Below are positions 7,214-16,577 of a DNA stretch of 64,000 bases, piece by piece; position 1 is the stretch's first letter; every line of letters starts with the position of its first letter. Origin of the DNA: CAG-791 sp000431495 (GTDB taxonomy: Bacteria > Bacillota > Clostridia > Lachnospirales > Lachnospiraceae); NCBI GenBank assembly GCA_052117605.1, contig JBQKIT010000017.1. One strand, written 5' to 3'. Below the pieces are notes generated by a model, which saw only the letters and a list, made by a program, of their open reading frames with translations, ran no database searches and was not told the origin of the DNA. A program made the position numbers and the translations under genes.

Positions 7214-9556
7214 TTGAGGCAGAATTCAATGCGGTCTTGGAAAAACAAAGCAAAGAGAGTGGAGCTTCTTGCTCCGGCGGGCGGGATGGAGGCCTTCCGG
7301 GGAGCGCTGAATGCCGGAGCGGATGCCGTGTATCTTGCAGGACAGCAGTTCGGCGCCCGCGCTTATGCAGGAAATTTCACGGAGGAGGAGCTGGAGGAGG
7401 TGCTTGAAAAAGCTCATCTTTTCAGCGTCCGGATCTATCTTACCGTGAATACACTGACGCGTGAGAAGGAGCTTTCCGAGCTGACCTCCTTTGTGCAGCG
7501 TCTGGCAGAAAAGGGACTTGACGGCGTGATTGTCCAGGATCTTGGAGTGGCGGCTGCCATCCGACGGAGCTGTCCCGGTGTGGAGCTGCATGCCAGCACG
7601 CAGATGTCGGTGACAGGAAGAGAAGCCGTGCGTTTTCTGAAACGGCAGGGCTTTGTGCGCGTGGTTCCGGCAAGAGAGCTCTCGCTGGAGGAAATCCGTC
7701 TTCTGAAGCAGGAAGAAATTGAGGTGGAGAGCTTTATTCACGGAGCAATGTGCTACTCCTATTCCGGGAGATGTCTGATGTCCAGCTTTCTTGGCGGAAG
7801 GAGCGGAAACCGTGGGCGCTGCGCCGGGACCTGCAGGCTGCCCTATGAGATTCTGGAGGAACAGGGGCTTCCCGCCGGAAGAGACGGTGTCTGCTATCCC
7901 ATTTCCATGAAGGATATGTGTGTCCTTTCGATTCTTCCGGAGCTGATTGACTGCGGAATTGATTCCTTTAAGATCGAAGGACGCATGAAAAAGCCGGAAT
8001 ACGTCGCCGGAACGGTGGCGATTTACCGGAAGTACATCGACCGCTTTTATGAATGGGACAGCAAGGGGCGTCCCGGGAGCTGGGCGGTGGATGAAACGGA
8101 CCGGAAGATGCTGGAGAACCTGTACATTCGTTCCGACCTGTGCACCGGCTATTATCATGAGCAGAACGGACGCAATATGGTGACCATTCATGAGCCGGGC
8201 TACCGCGGGGCGGATCCCTCTCTTCTGGAACAGATCCGGAAGAAGTATCTGGAGGAAGACCGGAAGCAGAGCATTACGGGAACCGCCTGTGTTTTTTCCG
8301 GGGAGCCTGTTCGAATGAGTGTTTCCCTGGGGGACACGGTTTATGAGGCGGATGGTGCTGTGGCAGAGGCTGCCAGAAACCGCGCACTGTCCGAGGAGGA
8401 CATCCGCGGAAAGCTGGGAAAGGCAGGAGACACCCCCTTCCGGTTTGAGGAGCTGACGGTTTATACGGATGGGAAATCCTTTCTTCCGGTTTCTGCGCTC
8501 GGAGAATTGCGAAGAAAGGCACTGGACGGTCTGAAGAAAATGCTGCTTCCGGATGTTTCGGCCGGGGTGGCTCCTTTGAAGGAGCCTGTGGCGGCTCCGG
8601 AAGAAATCCGGCTTCCTTCTTCGTTTCTGATGGTAAGAGATGCTGAACAGGCGGAAGCAGTGCTTCGTTTTCTGGAGGAAACCGGCCGGGATGGGCGGGC
8701 GTCTTTTTCTGACAAAGGAGTACCTGTGGCACTTGTCCTTGACGGCATGCTTCTGGATTTCGGAGCAGAAGGAGAACGTCAAAGAGAACGTATTTTCCGG
8801 GAATCGGAAGGGCTGAAACTTCCGGTATATGCGGCACTTCCTTATGTATTCCGGGAAAAGGACCGGACGTGGCTTATCCGTTTTCTTGACGAAAACCGGG
8901 AAAATATTTACGGATTTGTTACAAGAAATCTCGAAGAGGTGGAATTTCTTTGCGAGAAAGAGTATGATAAAACGGTTCTTGCAGACAGCACTTTGTATAT
9001 CTGGAACCATGAGAGCGAGAGGATACTTCGAAGCTTTTGCCAGGGAATGGTGCTTCCGCAGGAGCTGGACCGGCGTGAACTGGAAGAGACCTTTGGAAAG
9101 AGTTCTTCGGATAAGATTTTGATGGTATACGGCCGGGTACCGCTTATGGTGACGGCAAACTGTGTCCGCAAGACGGAAGGAAAATGCAGAAGAACGGAAG
9201 GAAAGAACCGGAAAACCCAGTCCGGAAGCGGCTTCTGGTATCTGCAGGATCGCACGGGGGCAGAATTTCCCGTGGAGGCGCAGTGCTCCCACTGCCAGAA
9301 TATTATTTACAACAGCGTGCCGACTTCGCTGCATCGTTTTGCAGAGGATCCGCTTCTTAAGAAGTGCGGCGCGGTAATGATGAGCTTTACAACTGAGAAT
9401 GGAAAAGCGGTGCAGGAAGTCCTGATGCATTTTGCAAAATCAGGGATTCTGCGCGCGATGATGCCGGAAGCTGCCTGTGAGAATCGGACAGAAGAGGGAA
9501 AGCTTTTTTCGGATTCCGGCTACACAAACGGTCACTACAGGAAGGGTGCAATTTAA
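7214..9556 (+). CDS. peptidase U32 family protein (tRNA/rRNA hydroxylation type)
   Basis: A 780-residue protein starting its homology at VELLAPAGGMEAF, the TIM-barrel start of the U32 family. The U32 signature lies around residues 171-190: ESFIHGAMCYSYSGRCLMSS, followed by NRGRCAGTCRLPYE, which brings conserved cysteines. Family members (RlhA, TrhP) take part in hydroxylation of 23S rRNA or tRNA wobble uridine using prephenate, and probably bind an iron-sulfur cluster; proteolysis is doubtful for most. The long C-terminal part (about 390-780) is a DUF3656-type extension ending in another Cys cluster (AQCSHCQNI). Start is TTG 7214 with AAAGGA 7 nt upstream; ATG 7229 is the alternative. Confidence 0.85.
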   Translation: MRQNSMRSWKNKAKRVELLAPAGGMEAFRGALNAGADAVYLAGQQFGARAYAGNFTEEELEEVLEKAHLFSVRIYLTVNTLTREKELSELTSFVQRLAEKGLDGVIVQDLGVAAAIRRSCPGVELHASTQMSVTGREAVRFLKRQGFVRVVPARELSLEEIRLLKQEEIEVESFIHGAMCYSYSGRCLMSSFLGGRSGNRGRCAGTCRLPYEILEEQGLPAGRDGVCYPISMKDMCVLSILPELIDCGIDSFKIEGRMKKPEYVAGTVAIYRKYIDRFYEWDSKGRPGSWAVDETDRKMLENLYIRSDLCTGYYHEQNGRNMVTIHEPGYRGADPSLLEQIRKKYLEEDRKQSITGTACVFSGEPVRMSVSLGDTVYEADGAVAEAARNRALSEEDIRGKLGKAGDTPFRFEELTVYTDGKSFLPVSALGELRRKALDGLKKMLLPDVSAGVAPLKEPVAAPEEIRLPSSFLMVRDAEQAEAVLRFLEETGRDGRASFSDKGVPVALVLDGMLLDFGAEGERQRERIFRESEGLKLPVYAALPYVFREKDRTWLIRFLDENRENIYGFVTRNLEEVEFLCEKEYDKTVLADSTLYIWNHESERILRSFCQGMVLPQELDRRELEETFGKSSSDKILMVYGRVPLMVTANCVRKTEGKCRRTEGKNRKTQSGSGFWYLQDRTGAEFPVEAQCSHCQNIIYNSVPTSLHRFAEDPLLKKCGAVMMSFTTENGKAVQEVLMHFAKSGILRAMMPEAACENRTEEGKLFSDSGYTNGHYRKGAI

Positions 9557-9562
9557 TTCTAC

Positions 9563-11074
9563 ATGCGGACTTATATCCTGGCTTTAACCAAATACGGCAT
9601 CGTCGCCGTTATCCTTGCATATACGATTCTTTCCTTTTACCTGCTGCTGCAGAAGGATCCGAAGAAGATTCGTTTTCTTACTCTGCTTGAGAACGGATTG
9701 ATTCTTCTGTTTCAGCTGGTCAGCTATTTTACCTTGTATGTGGCACTCGGCGAGAGCCGGTATATGCTGTTTGCGCTTCTGGTGATGGGAGCCTTCTTTG
9801 CCATCTTCCTCCTGTACCAGACGCTTTACTACCATGCCAATATGCTCTTGTTCAATAACATGTGTCTGCTGTTGTCGGTCGGGCTTGTCGTTCAGTCCCG
9901 GCTTTCCTTTGACAATGCGGTGCATCAGATGATGATTGCCTCGATGGGCCTTGTGATCACCTTTGTGGTCCCGCTTTTTCGCAGAAAATTCTACCTTCTG
10001 AAGACGCCGCGCTATGGGTATGCCATTGCTGGTATTCTGATTCTTGCCGTCGTTATGCTGCTTGGTGCAACCACACTCGGTGCAAACATTACCTATACCA
10101 TTGCGGGCGTGACCTTCCAGCCGTCGGAATTTGTAAAAATCATTTATATTCTGTTTCTTGCCAGTACGCTGAGGGACGTCCGGGATTTCCGGGATTTCCT
10201 GTTTGTTGCGGTGTTTGCAGCTGCACATGTACTGGTTCTTGTGGGGTCCAAGGACTTGGGCTCTGCTCTGATTTTCTTTGTCGTATTCCTTTTTATGGCT
10301 TTTCTTGCAACCGGGGAGTGGATTGTCCTTGCGGGCGGCTTCGGAATGGGCTTTGCGGGTGCGTTCGCATGCTATTTTCTGTTTGCTCATATCCGTCAGC
10401 GTGTACAGGCGTTTGTGGACCCGTGGAGCCTGATTGATTCCATTGGCTATCAGATTACGCAGTCGCTGTTTGCCATTGGAGCAGGAGGATTCTGGGGTGT
10501 CGGCCTTGGGCAGGGGAAGCCCTCTGATGTTCCGTTTGTTGAGTCGGATTTTGTCTTTGCCGCGGTTTGCGAAGAGCTTGGACAGATTGTCGGAGTCTGT
10601 ATAATCCTGGTGGGCATCAGCTGTTTTCTTGTCATGCTGGGGCTTGCAGCCGGCTTTGCGGACCGTTTTTACCGTCTGATGGCATACGGTGCAGCCATCT
10701 GCTATGTATTTCAGATGTTTCTGACACTGGGCGGACAGACGAAGTTCATTCCGCTGACCGGCGTCACGCTGCCGTTTATCAGCTACGGCGGGAGCTCGAT
10801 TCTGTCAACACTGATTATTTTCACACTCGTGGAGGTGATGTGTATTCTGCGCGGAGAGAAGATCGAGGAGGTTCAGAGGAGACGCATGCGTCTGAAGCAG
10901 AGGGATGCTGCGTATCGGAGACGTTACAGTCAGGGAGAGTACCGGCAGGTCAGGGGAGAGTACCGACAGGTTCGCCAGACCGGCTATGTGAGTTCGTCAG
11001 AGAGAAGACCGGTGAGCCGTTCCGCGGGAAATGTGTACCGTGCGCCTGCCGACGAGGAGTATTACGATGACTGA
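9563..11074 (+). CDS. FtsW/RodA/SpoVE-family peptidoglycan glycosyltransferase
   Basis: A 503-residue SEDS protein with about ten to twelve membrane helices. SEDS hallmarks are TFQPSEFVKIIYILFLAS, GSKDLGSALIFFVVF, YQITQSLFAIGAGGFWGVGL and LPFISYGGSSIL. It polymerises lipid II glycan chains together with a class B PBP, here the next gene. A cytoplasmic Arg/Tyr-rich tail (about 430-503) contains a short internal duplication, GEYRQVR twice. It starts 6 nt after the U32 gene and its last 8 bp overlap the PBP start, so the pair is translationally coupled. Whether it serves division, elongation or sporulation cannot be settled from sequence. Confidence 0.92.
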   Translation: MRTYILALTKYGIVAVILAYTILSFYLLLQKDPKKIRFLTLLENGLILLFQLVSYFTLYVALGESRYMLFALLVMGAFFAIFLLYQTLYYHANMLLFNNMCLLLSVGLVVQSRLSFDNAVHQMMIASMGLVITFVVPLFRRKFYLLKTPRYGYAIAGILILAVVMLLGATTLGANITYTIAGVTFQPSEFVKIIYILFLASTLRDVRDFRDFLFVAVFAAAHVLVLVGSKDLGSALIFFVVFLFMAFLATGEWIVLAGGFGMGFAGAFACYFLFAHIRQRVQAFVDPWSLIDSIGYQITQSLFAIGAGGFWGVGLGQGKPSDVPFVESDFVFAAVCEELGQIVGVCIILVGISCFLVMLGLAAGFADRFYRLMAYGAAICYVFQMFLTLGGQTKFIPLTGVTLPFISYGGSSILSTLIIFTLVEVMCILRGEKIEEVQRRRMRLKQRDAAYRRRYSQGEYRQVRGEYRQVRQTGYVSSSERRPVSRSAGNVYRAPADEEYYDD

Positions 11075-13085
11075 TCACAGAAGAGCACAACAGAAAAAGG
11101 CGGCACTTTTGAGAGAAAAGGCCAAGGTTCGGAAGCAGGTTTTTGTGACGGGCGCTCTGGTCTGCTCTTTGTTTGCGGCGATGACGGTCTATTTTCTGAT
11201 CTATACGAACAAGAATTCCCAAAAGCTCTTTGAGAACGATTACAATAAGAGAGAAGAAGCGCTGCTTGAGAAGAATGTCCGCGGAAAGATCTATGCTGCC
11301 AGCGGAGAGGTCCTTGCGGAGACCATTCAGGATCAGGACGGAAACGATGTCCGTTCTTATCCTTACAAAAACCTGTTTTCCCATATCGTCGGCTACACCT
11401 ATAAGGGCGGAAGCGGTGTGGAGCAGCTTCAGAATTACAATCTGATGCATTCGGATATTTCTCTGTCGGATAAGGCATCTTATGATGCGGCGGGCGAAAG
11501 ATATCCCGCAGATGATGTCTATACAACGCTGGATCTTGCGCTTCAGCAGGCTGCCTCCGACGCACTTGGCGACAATCGCGGTGCAGTCATTGTGACGGAG
11601 GTGAATACCGGAAATATCCTTTGTATGGTGTCTAAGCCGGATTTTGACCCGAATGATATTGAAGCGGAGTGGGAACAGCTTGGCGCGGATACAGATTCCG
11701 GTACGCTGGTGAATCGTGTGACACAGGGACTGTATCCACCTGGTTCTACGTTTAAGATTTTCGATGCGGTTGAGCTGATGGACGAGGATATGGCGGCAGC
11801 CAACGCGTTCAGCTACAACTGCATCGGATACGACAATAATTTCACTCTGGAAGACGGACAGCCGATTCATTGCTACCACTGGACGGCACATGGTACTGTC
11901 AGTCTTGAAAAGGCTTTTGCAAAATCCTGTAACTGCGCATTTGTCAATATCGGAAACAGTCTGAACCGGGATTCCTTCTGCACGCTTTTGAACAACATGA
12001 TGTTCGGAGAAGCGCTTCCGTACGATCTTCCGAGCGGAACAAGTTCCTACACGCTGACAGCGGATACGACGAAGGAAGATGTGACCCAGCTTTCCATTGG
12101 TCAGGGATCCACGCTGATGACGCCGATGCACCTGAATATGATTACGGCCGCCATTGCAAACGGAGGCACCGTACATAAGGATCAGATCATTGCCTCGGTA
12201 AAGACCGGGACAGGCTCCACTTTGTCAGAGACAAAGCCGGAGGACTACCGGACCGTGATGACGTCAGAGGTCGCTGCCAAGATGCGGGAAATGATGCGTG
12301 ATGTCAGTGCGGAGGGCACGGCGACCAAGCTGAGCAGCCGTCCGTACAATCCCTGCGGAAAGACGGGCTCGGCGGAGATTGTCACCGGCGAGAGCACCTC
12401 TCACGCGTGGTTTACCGGCTTTGCACCGGAAGAGAATCCGGAGATTGCAATTACGGTCATCGTGGAGGGTGCGGGCACCGGCGGTGTATCTGCCGTACCT
12501 GTGGTAAGAAGTGTTCTGGATGAGTATTTCGGTTATACACCGGCCGAGGGCGAGGATGACGATGCCAATTACATTATGGTTGGCGTAGACGGAACCCAGA
12601 CGGTGTCGGATCCTTCGGAATCCACCGGAACCACCGTGACGCTGAATATGGACACCAACGGAGACGGCATCATGGATGCCATCGATACGAACGGAGACGG
12701 AATTCCGGATGCCTATGATCTTGATGGAGACGGAATTCCGGAATCTACGACCAATACCCCGAAGCCTTCTTCCACTGTGCCTGCAGGAAATGAGGGAGCG
12801 ACTGCGGGGACGACAGGCACAGTGGCAGGAACGGAAGGAAATCCTGCAGGTAATACCGATACTGCCAATTCTCCGGCAGGTACAGATCCCGGTAACGGCG
12901 GCGTGACGACGGATCCGAATGCAGGAGCCGGAGCGGGGGCGGATAACACCGGAACCGGGACCTATGCTCCGGACACCACGGGAGGACAGACGCAGGATCC
13001 TGCTGCAGTCGGTACCGCCAATGCTCCGGCAGATCCGGGCACCGGACAGGAAGGTAACCAGGCTGGGCAGCCAGCCGGCGCTTAG
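11067..13085 (+). CDS. class B penicillin-binding protein with a thrombospondin-3-like tail
   Basis: A 672-residue transpeptidase partner for the SEDS protein upstream. One N-terminal membrane anchor (about 26-47) leads into a short pedestal and then the transpeptidase domain with STFK at 227-230, SCN at 287-289 and KTGS at 432-435. The start at 11067 has GAGGAG 7 nt upstream and overlaps the previous gene by 8 bp. After the catalytic domain come three D-x-(D/N)-G-D-G-type acidic repeats (about 529-560: DTNGDGIMDAIDTNGDGIPD and onward), resembling thrombospondin type 3 calcium-binding repeats, then about 110 residues of Gly/Thr/Pro/Asn-rich low complexity. That tail is not usual for class B PBPs. 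Confidence 0.92.
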   Translation: MTDHRRAQQKKAALLREKAKVRKQVFVTGALVCSLFAAMTVYFLIYTNKNSQKLFENDYNKREEALLEKNVRGKIYAASGEVLAETIQDQDGNDVRSYPYKNLFSHIVGYTYKGGSGVEQLQNYNLMHSDISLSDKASYDAAGERYPADDVYTTLDLALQQAASDALGDNRGAVIVTEVNTGNILCMVSKPDFDPNDIEAEWEQLGADTDSGTLVNRVTQGLYPPGSTFKIFDAVELMDEDMAAANAFSYNCIGYDNNFTLEDGQPIHCYHWTAHGTVSLEKAFAKSCNCAFVNIGNSLNRDSFCTLLNNMMFGEALPYDLPSGTSSYTLTADTTKEDVTQLSIGQGSTLMTPMHLNMITAAIANGGTVHKDQIIASVKTGTGSTLSETKPEDYRTVMTSEVAAKMREMMRDVSAEGTATKLSSRPYNPCGKTGSAEIVTGESTSHAWFTGFAPEENPEIAITVIVEGAGTGGVSAVPVVRSVLDEYFGYTPAEGEDDDANYIMVGVDGTQTVSDPSESTGTTVTLNMDTNGDGIMDAIDTNGDGIPDAYDLDGDGIPESTTNTPKPSSTVPAGNEGATAGTTGTVAGTEGNPAGNTDTANSPAGTDPGNGGVTTDPNAGAGAGADNTGTGTYAPDTTGGQTQDPAAVGTANAPADPGTGQEGNQAGQPAGA

Positions 13086-13105
13086 CAGAAAACGGCAGGG
13101 ATACG

Positions 13106-13609
13106 ATGCAGTTTTACAGAGATCTCTATGTAAGTCCGGAAATCAAGCATCCGGAACATATCAAATGGCGCCTGCGTCATAACGCAGGCAGCCTTTCGCT
13201 GTATGTGATTACGCTGTGCGATGAAAGCCTCTCCGCAAAAGAGGCGTTTTCGCACGGCGTTTCTGGCTTTGAAGATCAGGCGGAATGTAAATCAAAGGAG
13301 CTCCTTTCCGGAGCAGGAAGCGGCTCCATGCAGGGCCAGCTTCTGATGTTTCACTGCGTGAATCTGCAGCAGCCCTATGAGAAAAAGCATTGTCCGATGA
13401 TCATTGGAATCGCACAGGGAAGAATGGCTGCGCTGGAGCTTGTGCGGAGAATTGTGCAGGAATGCGTGGAGAAGACAGGAGAAGCGGATCTTGTTCCGTT
13501 TCTGGCAAAGCGTGATGCCAGAATTCACCGGACGGCTCCCGTTGTACCGGAGAAAATAATTCCACCTGGGCAGGGGGCGCACAGCCCGTGGAAGGGAGAC
13601 GGAAAATGA
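13106..13609 (+). CDS. conserved-looking protein of unknown function
   Basis: A 167-residue soluble protein with no signal peptide or membrane segment. It starts 20 nt after the PBP stop and its stop overlaps the start of the DUF2953 gene by 4 bp (ATGA), so it sits inside the operon. The middle looks alpha/beta (MQGQLLMFHCVNLQQPYE, then CPMIIGIAQGRMAALELVRR) and the C-terminus is basic and Pro-rich. I do not recognise the family. Placement between envelope and sporulation genes hints at an envelope or sporulation role; this is context only. Confidence 0.7.
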   Translation: MQFYRDLYVSPEIKHPEHIKWRLRHNAGSLSLYVITLCDESLSAKEAFSHGVSGFEDQAECKSKELLSGAGSGSMQGQLLMFHCVNLQQPYEKKHCPMIIGIAQGRMAALELVRRIVQECVEKTGEADLVPFLAKRDARIHRTAPVVPEKIIPPGQGAHSPWKGDGK

Positions 13610-14331
13610 GTGGTTTTACGATTTTTCTTGCCCTTTTACGGACCATTGGGATTCTGGGACTCTGGCTCCTTGTGGCGGCTTTTCTTTTTCTGCTCCTGAT
13701 TCTTTTCGTTCCGGTTCGTTACCGGGCAGAGGGGAGCATCGATGACCGGGAGGGAGGAGAGTCCTTTGACCCGGAGCGGGTGAAGAAGGCTTTTCGGGGA
13801 GAGCTGCATATTTCGTGGCTGCTTCACTTCCTGCGTATCCGGATTTCCTTTCCGGGTGCCCCGGCAATGTCGGTGAAAATTCTGTTCTTCCGGATTCCGG
13901 CCGGGAAGAAGAGACAGGAAGAGCAGAAGGAACATGTCGGCGAAACGGAGAAGAAAGGCGGGCATACGCGTCCGGATCCGGGGAAGCTGATCGAACTTCT
14001 GGGAAACGATGAGACGAAACGGGCAATTCATGCTATTCTGAATAAATCCGGGAAGCTTCTGCGGTACCTGCTGCCGAAGAAATGGAAGGTGGAAGGCAGT
14101 GCAGGCTTTGGCGGACCGGAGGGAACCGGGAAATTCATGGAGGCCGAGGGACTTCTGTTTCCGCTTATCTGCGGGCACGTCTGGGTTACGCCGGATTTTG
14201 ACAGGTACCGTGCAGAGCTTGTGTTTTCGGCAAAGGGATCGATACGTCTTATTCGTGTTCTGGTTACTGCACTTTTGCTGATAGCGGACAGAAATGTCCG
14301 CCGACTGATTCATACATGGAAGAACTTGTAA
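13606..14331 (+). CDS. DUF2953 membrane-anchored protein (YtfI-like)
   Basis: A 241-residue protein with one N-terminal hydrophobic segment (about 4-36, very Leu-rich) ending in LILFVPVRYRAEG, then a mostly extracytoplasmic domain with VRYR-type strands and a C-terminal hydrophobic helix. This is the DUF2953 pattern known as YtfI in Bacillus, whose gene neighbours ytfJ (gerW) exactly as here. Start is ATG 13606, with GGGAG 7 nt upstream and a 4-bp overlap with the preceding gene. Expression during sporulation is likely by analogy, but no sporulation sigma promoter was identified. Confidence 0.8.
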   Translation: MSGFTIFLALLRTIGILGLWLLVAAFLFLLLILFVPVRYRAEGSIDDREGGESFDPERVKKAFRGELHISWLLHFLRIRISFPGAPAMSVKILFFRIPAGKKRQEEQKEHVGETEKKGGHTRPDPGKLIELLGNDETKRAIHAILNKSGKLLRYLLPKKWKVEGSAGFGGPEGTGKFMEAEGLLFPLICGHVWVTPDFDRYRAELVFSAKGSIRLIRVLVTALLLIADRNVRRLIHTWKNL

Positions 14332-14344
14332 GGGAGGATATGAG

Positions 14345-14794
14345 ATGCCAGAAAAGAATCCGGAGAAAAAGCAATGCAACGAAAACCTTCGAAGCCGCAG
14401 CAACAGCTTCGACAACGTGATTCACTCGCTTTTGCAGGAGGTGGGAGGCGTTCTGACAAGCAAAACCGTCATCGGCGAACCGATTGAGGTGGGCGATACG
14501 CTTCTGATTCCGCTTTCGGATGTCACCGTCGGAGCGGCGGCCGGCTCCAACAACGGAAAGGATAAAAATGCCGGAATGGGAGGTTTTACAGCGAAAATGT
14601 CTCCCAGTGCGGTTCTGGTAATTAAGAACGGCAATACGAAGGTGGTCAGCATTAAGGATCAGAATTCCCTTTCCAGACTGGTGGATATGGTTCCGGAGGT
14701 CGTGGACAAGTTTGTGGATGCCCACAATTCCAAAAAGATGATGAGTGATGAGGAAGCTGCCTCCCGGGCGTTTCCGGAGGAAGAAAAGGGATGA
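14345..14794 (+). CDS. gerW: GerW-family sporulation protein (YtfJ)
   Basis: A 149-residue protein with the GerW/YtfJ core: VIGEPIEVGDTLLIPLSDV, a Gly/Asn-rich loop GAAAGSNNGKDKNAGMGGF, and SPSAVLVIKNGNTKVVSI. In Bacillus the protein is needed for normal germination with particular germinants. It follows DUF2953 by 13 nt with GGGAGG in front, and precedes the pyrophosphatase by 3 nt. It supports the view that the host forms spores. Confidence 0.9.
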   Translation: MPEKNPEKKQCNENLRSRSNSFDNVIHSLLQEVGGVLTSKTVIGEPIEVGDTLLIPLSDVTVGAAAGSNNGKDKNAGMGGFTAKMSPSAVLVIKNGNTKVVSIKDQNSLSRLVDMVPEVVDKFVDAHNSKKMMSDEEAASRAFPEEEKG

Positions 14795-14797
14795 TCT

Positions 14798-16450
14798 ATG
14801 TTTGATACGACAAAGCAGCGCGTGATCCGCGTGATCGGTCACAAGAATCCGGATACGGATTCCATTTGCTCCGCCATTTCCTATGCTTATCTGAAGAATC
14901 AGATCAGCGATCAGATGCATGAGCCGAGACGTGCGGGAGAAATCAGCCGGGAAACCCAGTTCGTTCTGGACCATTTCGGCGAAAAGCTGCCGAAGCTCTC
15001 TGTGGATATGAGTCCGACCATCAGCTACATTGACATCCGTCAGGAGCCGGGAGTGGATGGCGAGATGTCCACGAGAGATGCCTGGCAGCGAATGAATGAT
15101 CGCAACATCGATACGCTTTGCATTACGGACAAGGAGAACAATCTGCTTGGCCTGATTACCGTGCGTGACATCGCAAATGCCAATATGGATCTGTTTCATA
15201 CGGAGGTTCTTGCAGAGTCACATACCAGCTATCAGAACCTTCTGTCTGTTCTGAACGGCAGGCTCCTTACGGGAGATCCGGACGGGATCATTACGACCGG
15301 ACAGATTCATGTGGGAACCAGTCCGGAGGCGATGGAGGAGCTGGTTCACAAGGGCGATCTTGTCATGGTGACAAACCGTTATGAGGCTCAGATGTGTGCC
15401 ATCGATTACGGCGCTGCCTGCCTGGTGGTCTGCATGGATTCGGCGGTGCCGCAGAAGCTGATCGATCGTGCAGCAGATATGGACTGTGCGGTTATTCAGA
15501 CACCCTATGATACCTATGCTGCGGCGAGACTTGTCAGCATGGCTGCTCCGGTAAGATTTTTTATGAAGACGAAGGAGCTTCTCAGCTTTAATGTCAACAC
15601 ACCGGTGGAAGAAGCCAGAAAGATTATGGCAAGTGTCCGTCACCGCTACTTCCCGATTCTGGATCAGAACGGAAAGTACTGCGGCGTGATCAGCCGCAGA
15701 AACCTGTTGAACATGCACAGGAAGAGAGTGATTCTGGTCGACCATAATGAGAAATCGCAGGCGGTGGACGGCCTGGAAGAGGCGGAAATTCTGGAAATTA
15801 TTGATCATCACAGAATCGGCGCGCTGGAAACCGGAGGACCGGTATATTTCCGCAATGAACCGGTTGGCTGCACCGCAACGATTCTTCACGCCATGTTCCA
15901 TGAAAATCACGTGGACATCCCGAAGAACATCGCGGGCCTCCTTCTTTCCGCGATCCTCTCGGATACCCTGATGTTTCACTCACCGACCTGCACGCTTGTC
16001 GATCAGGCGGCCGCAAGAGAGCTCTCGGAGATCTGCGGCGAGGATATCGATGAATACGGAAAAAAGATGTTTGAAGCGGGGGAGGATCTGTCCGGCCGGG
16101 ACGCGGATGACATCCTTCACACGGATTACAAGGAATTCAACATCGGAGACAAGACGATCTCTGTCGGCCAGGGCTTCTATATGAGTGAAAAGGCATATAA
16201 GGAGGCCGGCGATCTGGTGGAGGCGTATCTCCCGATTGCCCTCGAGCATTCTGGAAATGCAATGATTTTCTATATGCTTACCTCTGTACTGAATCAGAGC
16301 ACCGAGCTTTTGTACGTCGGAAAAGGTGCGGAGGACCTTGCCTGCAGTGCCTTCCATGTGCCGGCAAAGAATGGGAGAATCATGCTCAAGGGAGTGGTAA
16401 GCCGCAAGAAACAGCTGATCCCGCCGCTTCGGGAGCGTCTCCTTTCCTGA
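14798..16450 (+). CDS. manganese-dependent inorganic pyrophosphatase with CBS and DRTGG inserts
   Basis: A 550-residue family II pyrophosphatase (DHH/DHHA2) that hydrolyses pyrophosphate in the cytoplasm. The N-terminal DHH motif reads GHKNPDTDSICSAISY; the metal-site IIDHHRIG follows after an insert of roughly 240 residues that contains a CBS pair (for example NLLGLITVRDIANANMD and KYCGVISRRNLLNMHRK) separated by a DRTGG-like domain. The C-terminal DHHA2 part covers about residues 390-550. In the characterised clostridial enzymes this insert lets adenine nucleotides and diadenosine polyphosphates control activity; that is family knowledge. It may be co-transcribed with gerW. Confidence 0.93.
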   Translation: MFDTTKQRVIRVIGHKNPDTDSICSAISYAYLKNQISDQMHEPRRAGEISRETQFVLDHFGEKLPKLSVDMSPTISYIDIRQEPGVDGEMSTRDAWQRMNDRNIDTLCITDKENNLLGLITVRDIANANMDLFHTEVLAESHTSYQNLLSVLNGRLLTGDPDGIITTGQIHVGTSPEAMEELVHKGDLVMVTNRYEAQMCAIDYGAACLVVCMDSAVPQKLIDRAADMDCAVIQTPYDTYAAARLVSMAAPVRFFMKTKELLSFNVNTPVEEARKIMASVRHRYFPILDQNGKYCGVISRRNLLNMHRKRVILVDHNEKSQAVDGLEEAEILEIIDHHRIGALETGGPVYFRNEPVGCTATILHAMFHENHVDIPKNIAGLLLSAILSDTLMFHSPTCTLVDQAAARELSEICGEDIDEYGKKMFEAGEDLSGRDADDILHTDYKEFNIGDKTISVGQGFYMSEKAYKEAGDLVEAYLPIALEHSGNAMIFYMLTSVLNQSTELLYVGKGAEDLACSAFHVPAKNGRIMLKGVVSRKKQLIPPLRERLLS

Positions 16451-16504
16451 ATCTGATTTCAGAAAAATGAGACAGAAAAGAATGCAAAAAATTAAAATCA
16501 GGTC

Positions 16505-16533
16505 TTGCATTTGCAAAATGTCTCTGGTAGTAT
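16505..16533 (+). promoter_or_regulatory. promoter for rpmB
   Basis: TTGCAT (16505-16510) and TAGTAT (16528-16533) with a 17-bp spacer, 45 bp before the rpmB start. Confidence 0.6.
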
Positions 16534-16577
16534 ACGTATGTTGTCGCCTGAATTTTGAAACGTGAGGAGGTGTCATT

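Noticed and set aside
7226..9430. 734-codon open frame on the minus strand opposite the U32 gene
   Set aside because: It has no recognisable motif, while the + strand frame carries the full U32 signature. Codon bias of the + gene keeps the opposite frame open.
10925..10980. Short tandem duplication (GGAGAGTACCG units)
   Set aside because: It is only two copies inside the cytoplasmic tail of the FtsW/RodA-type gene and reads as a small in-frame duplication.
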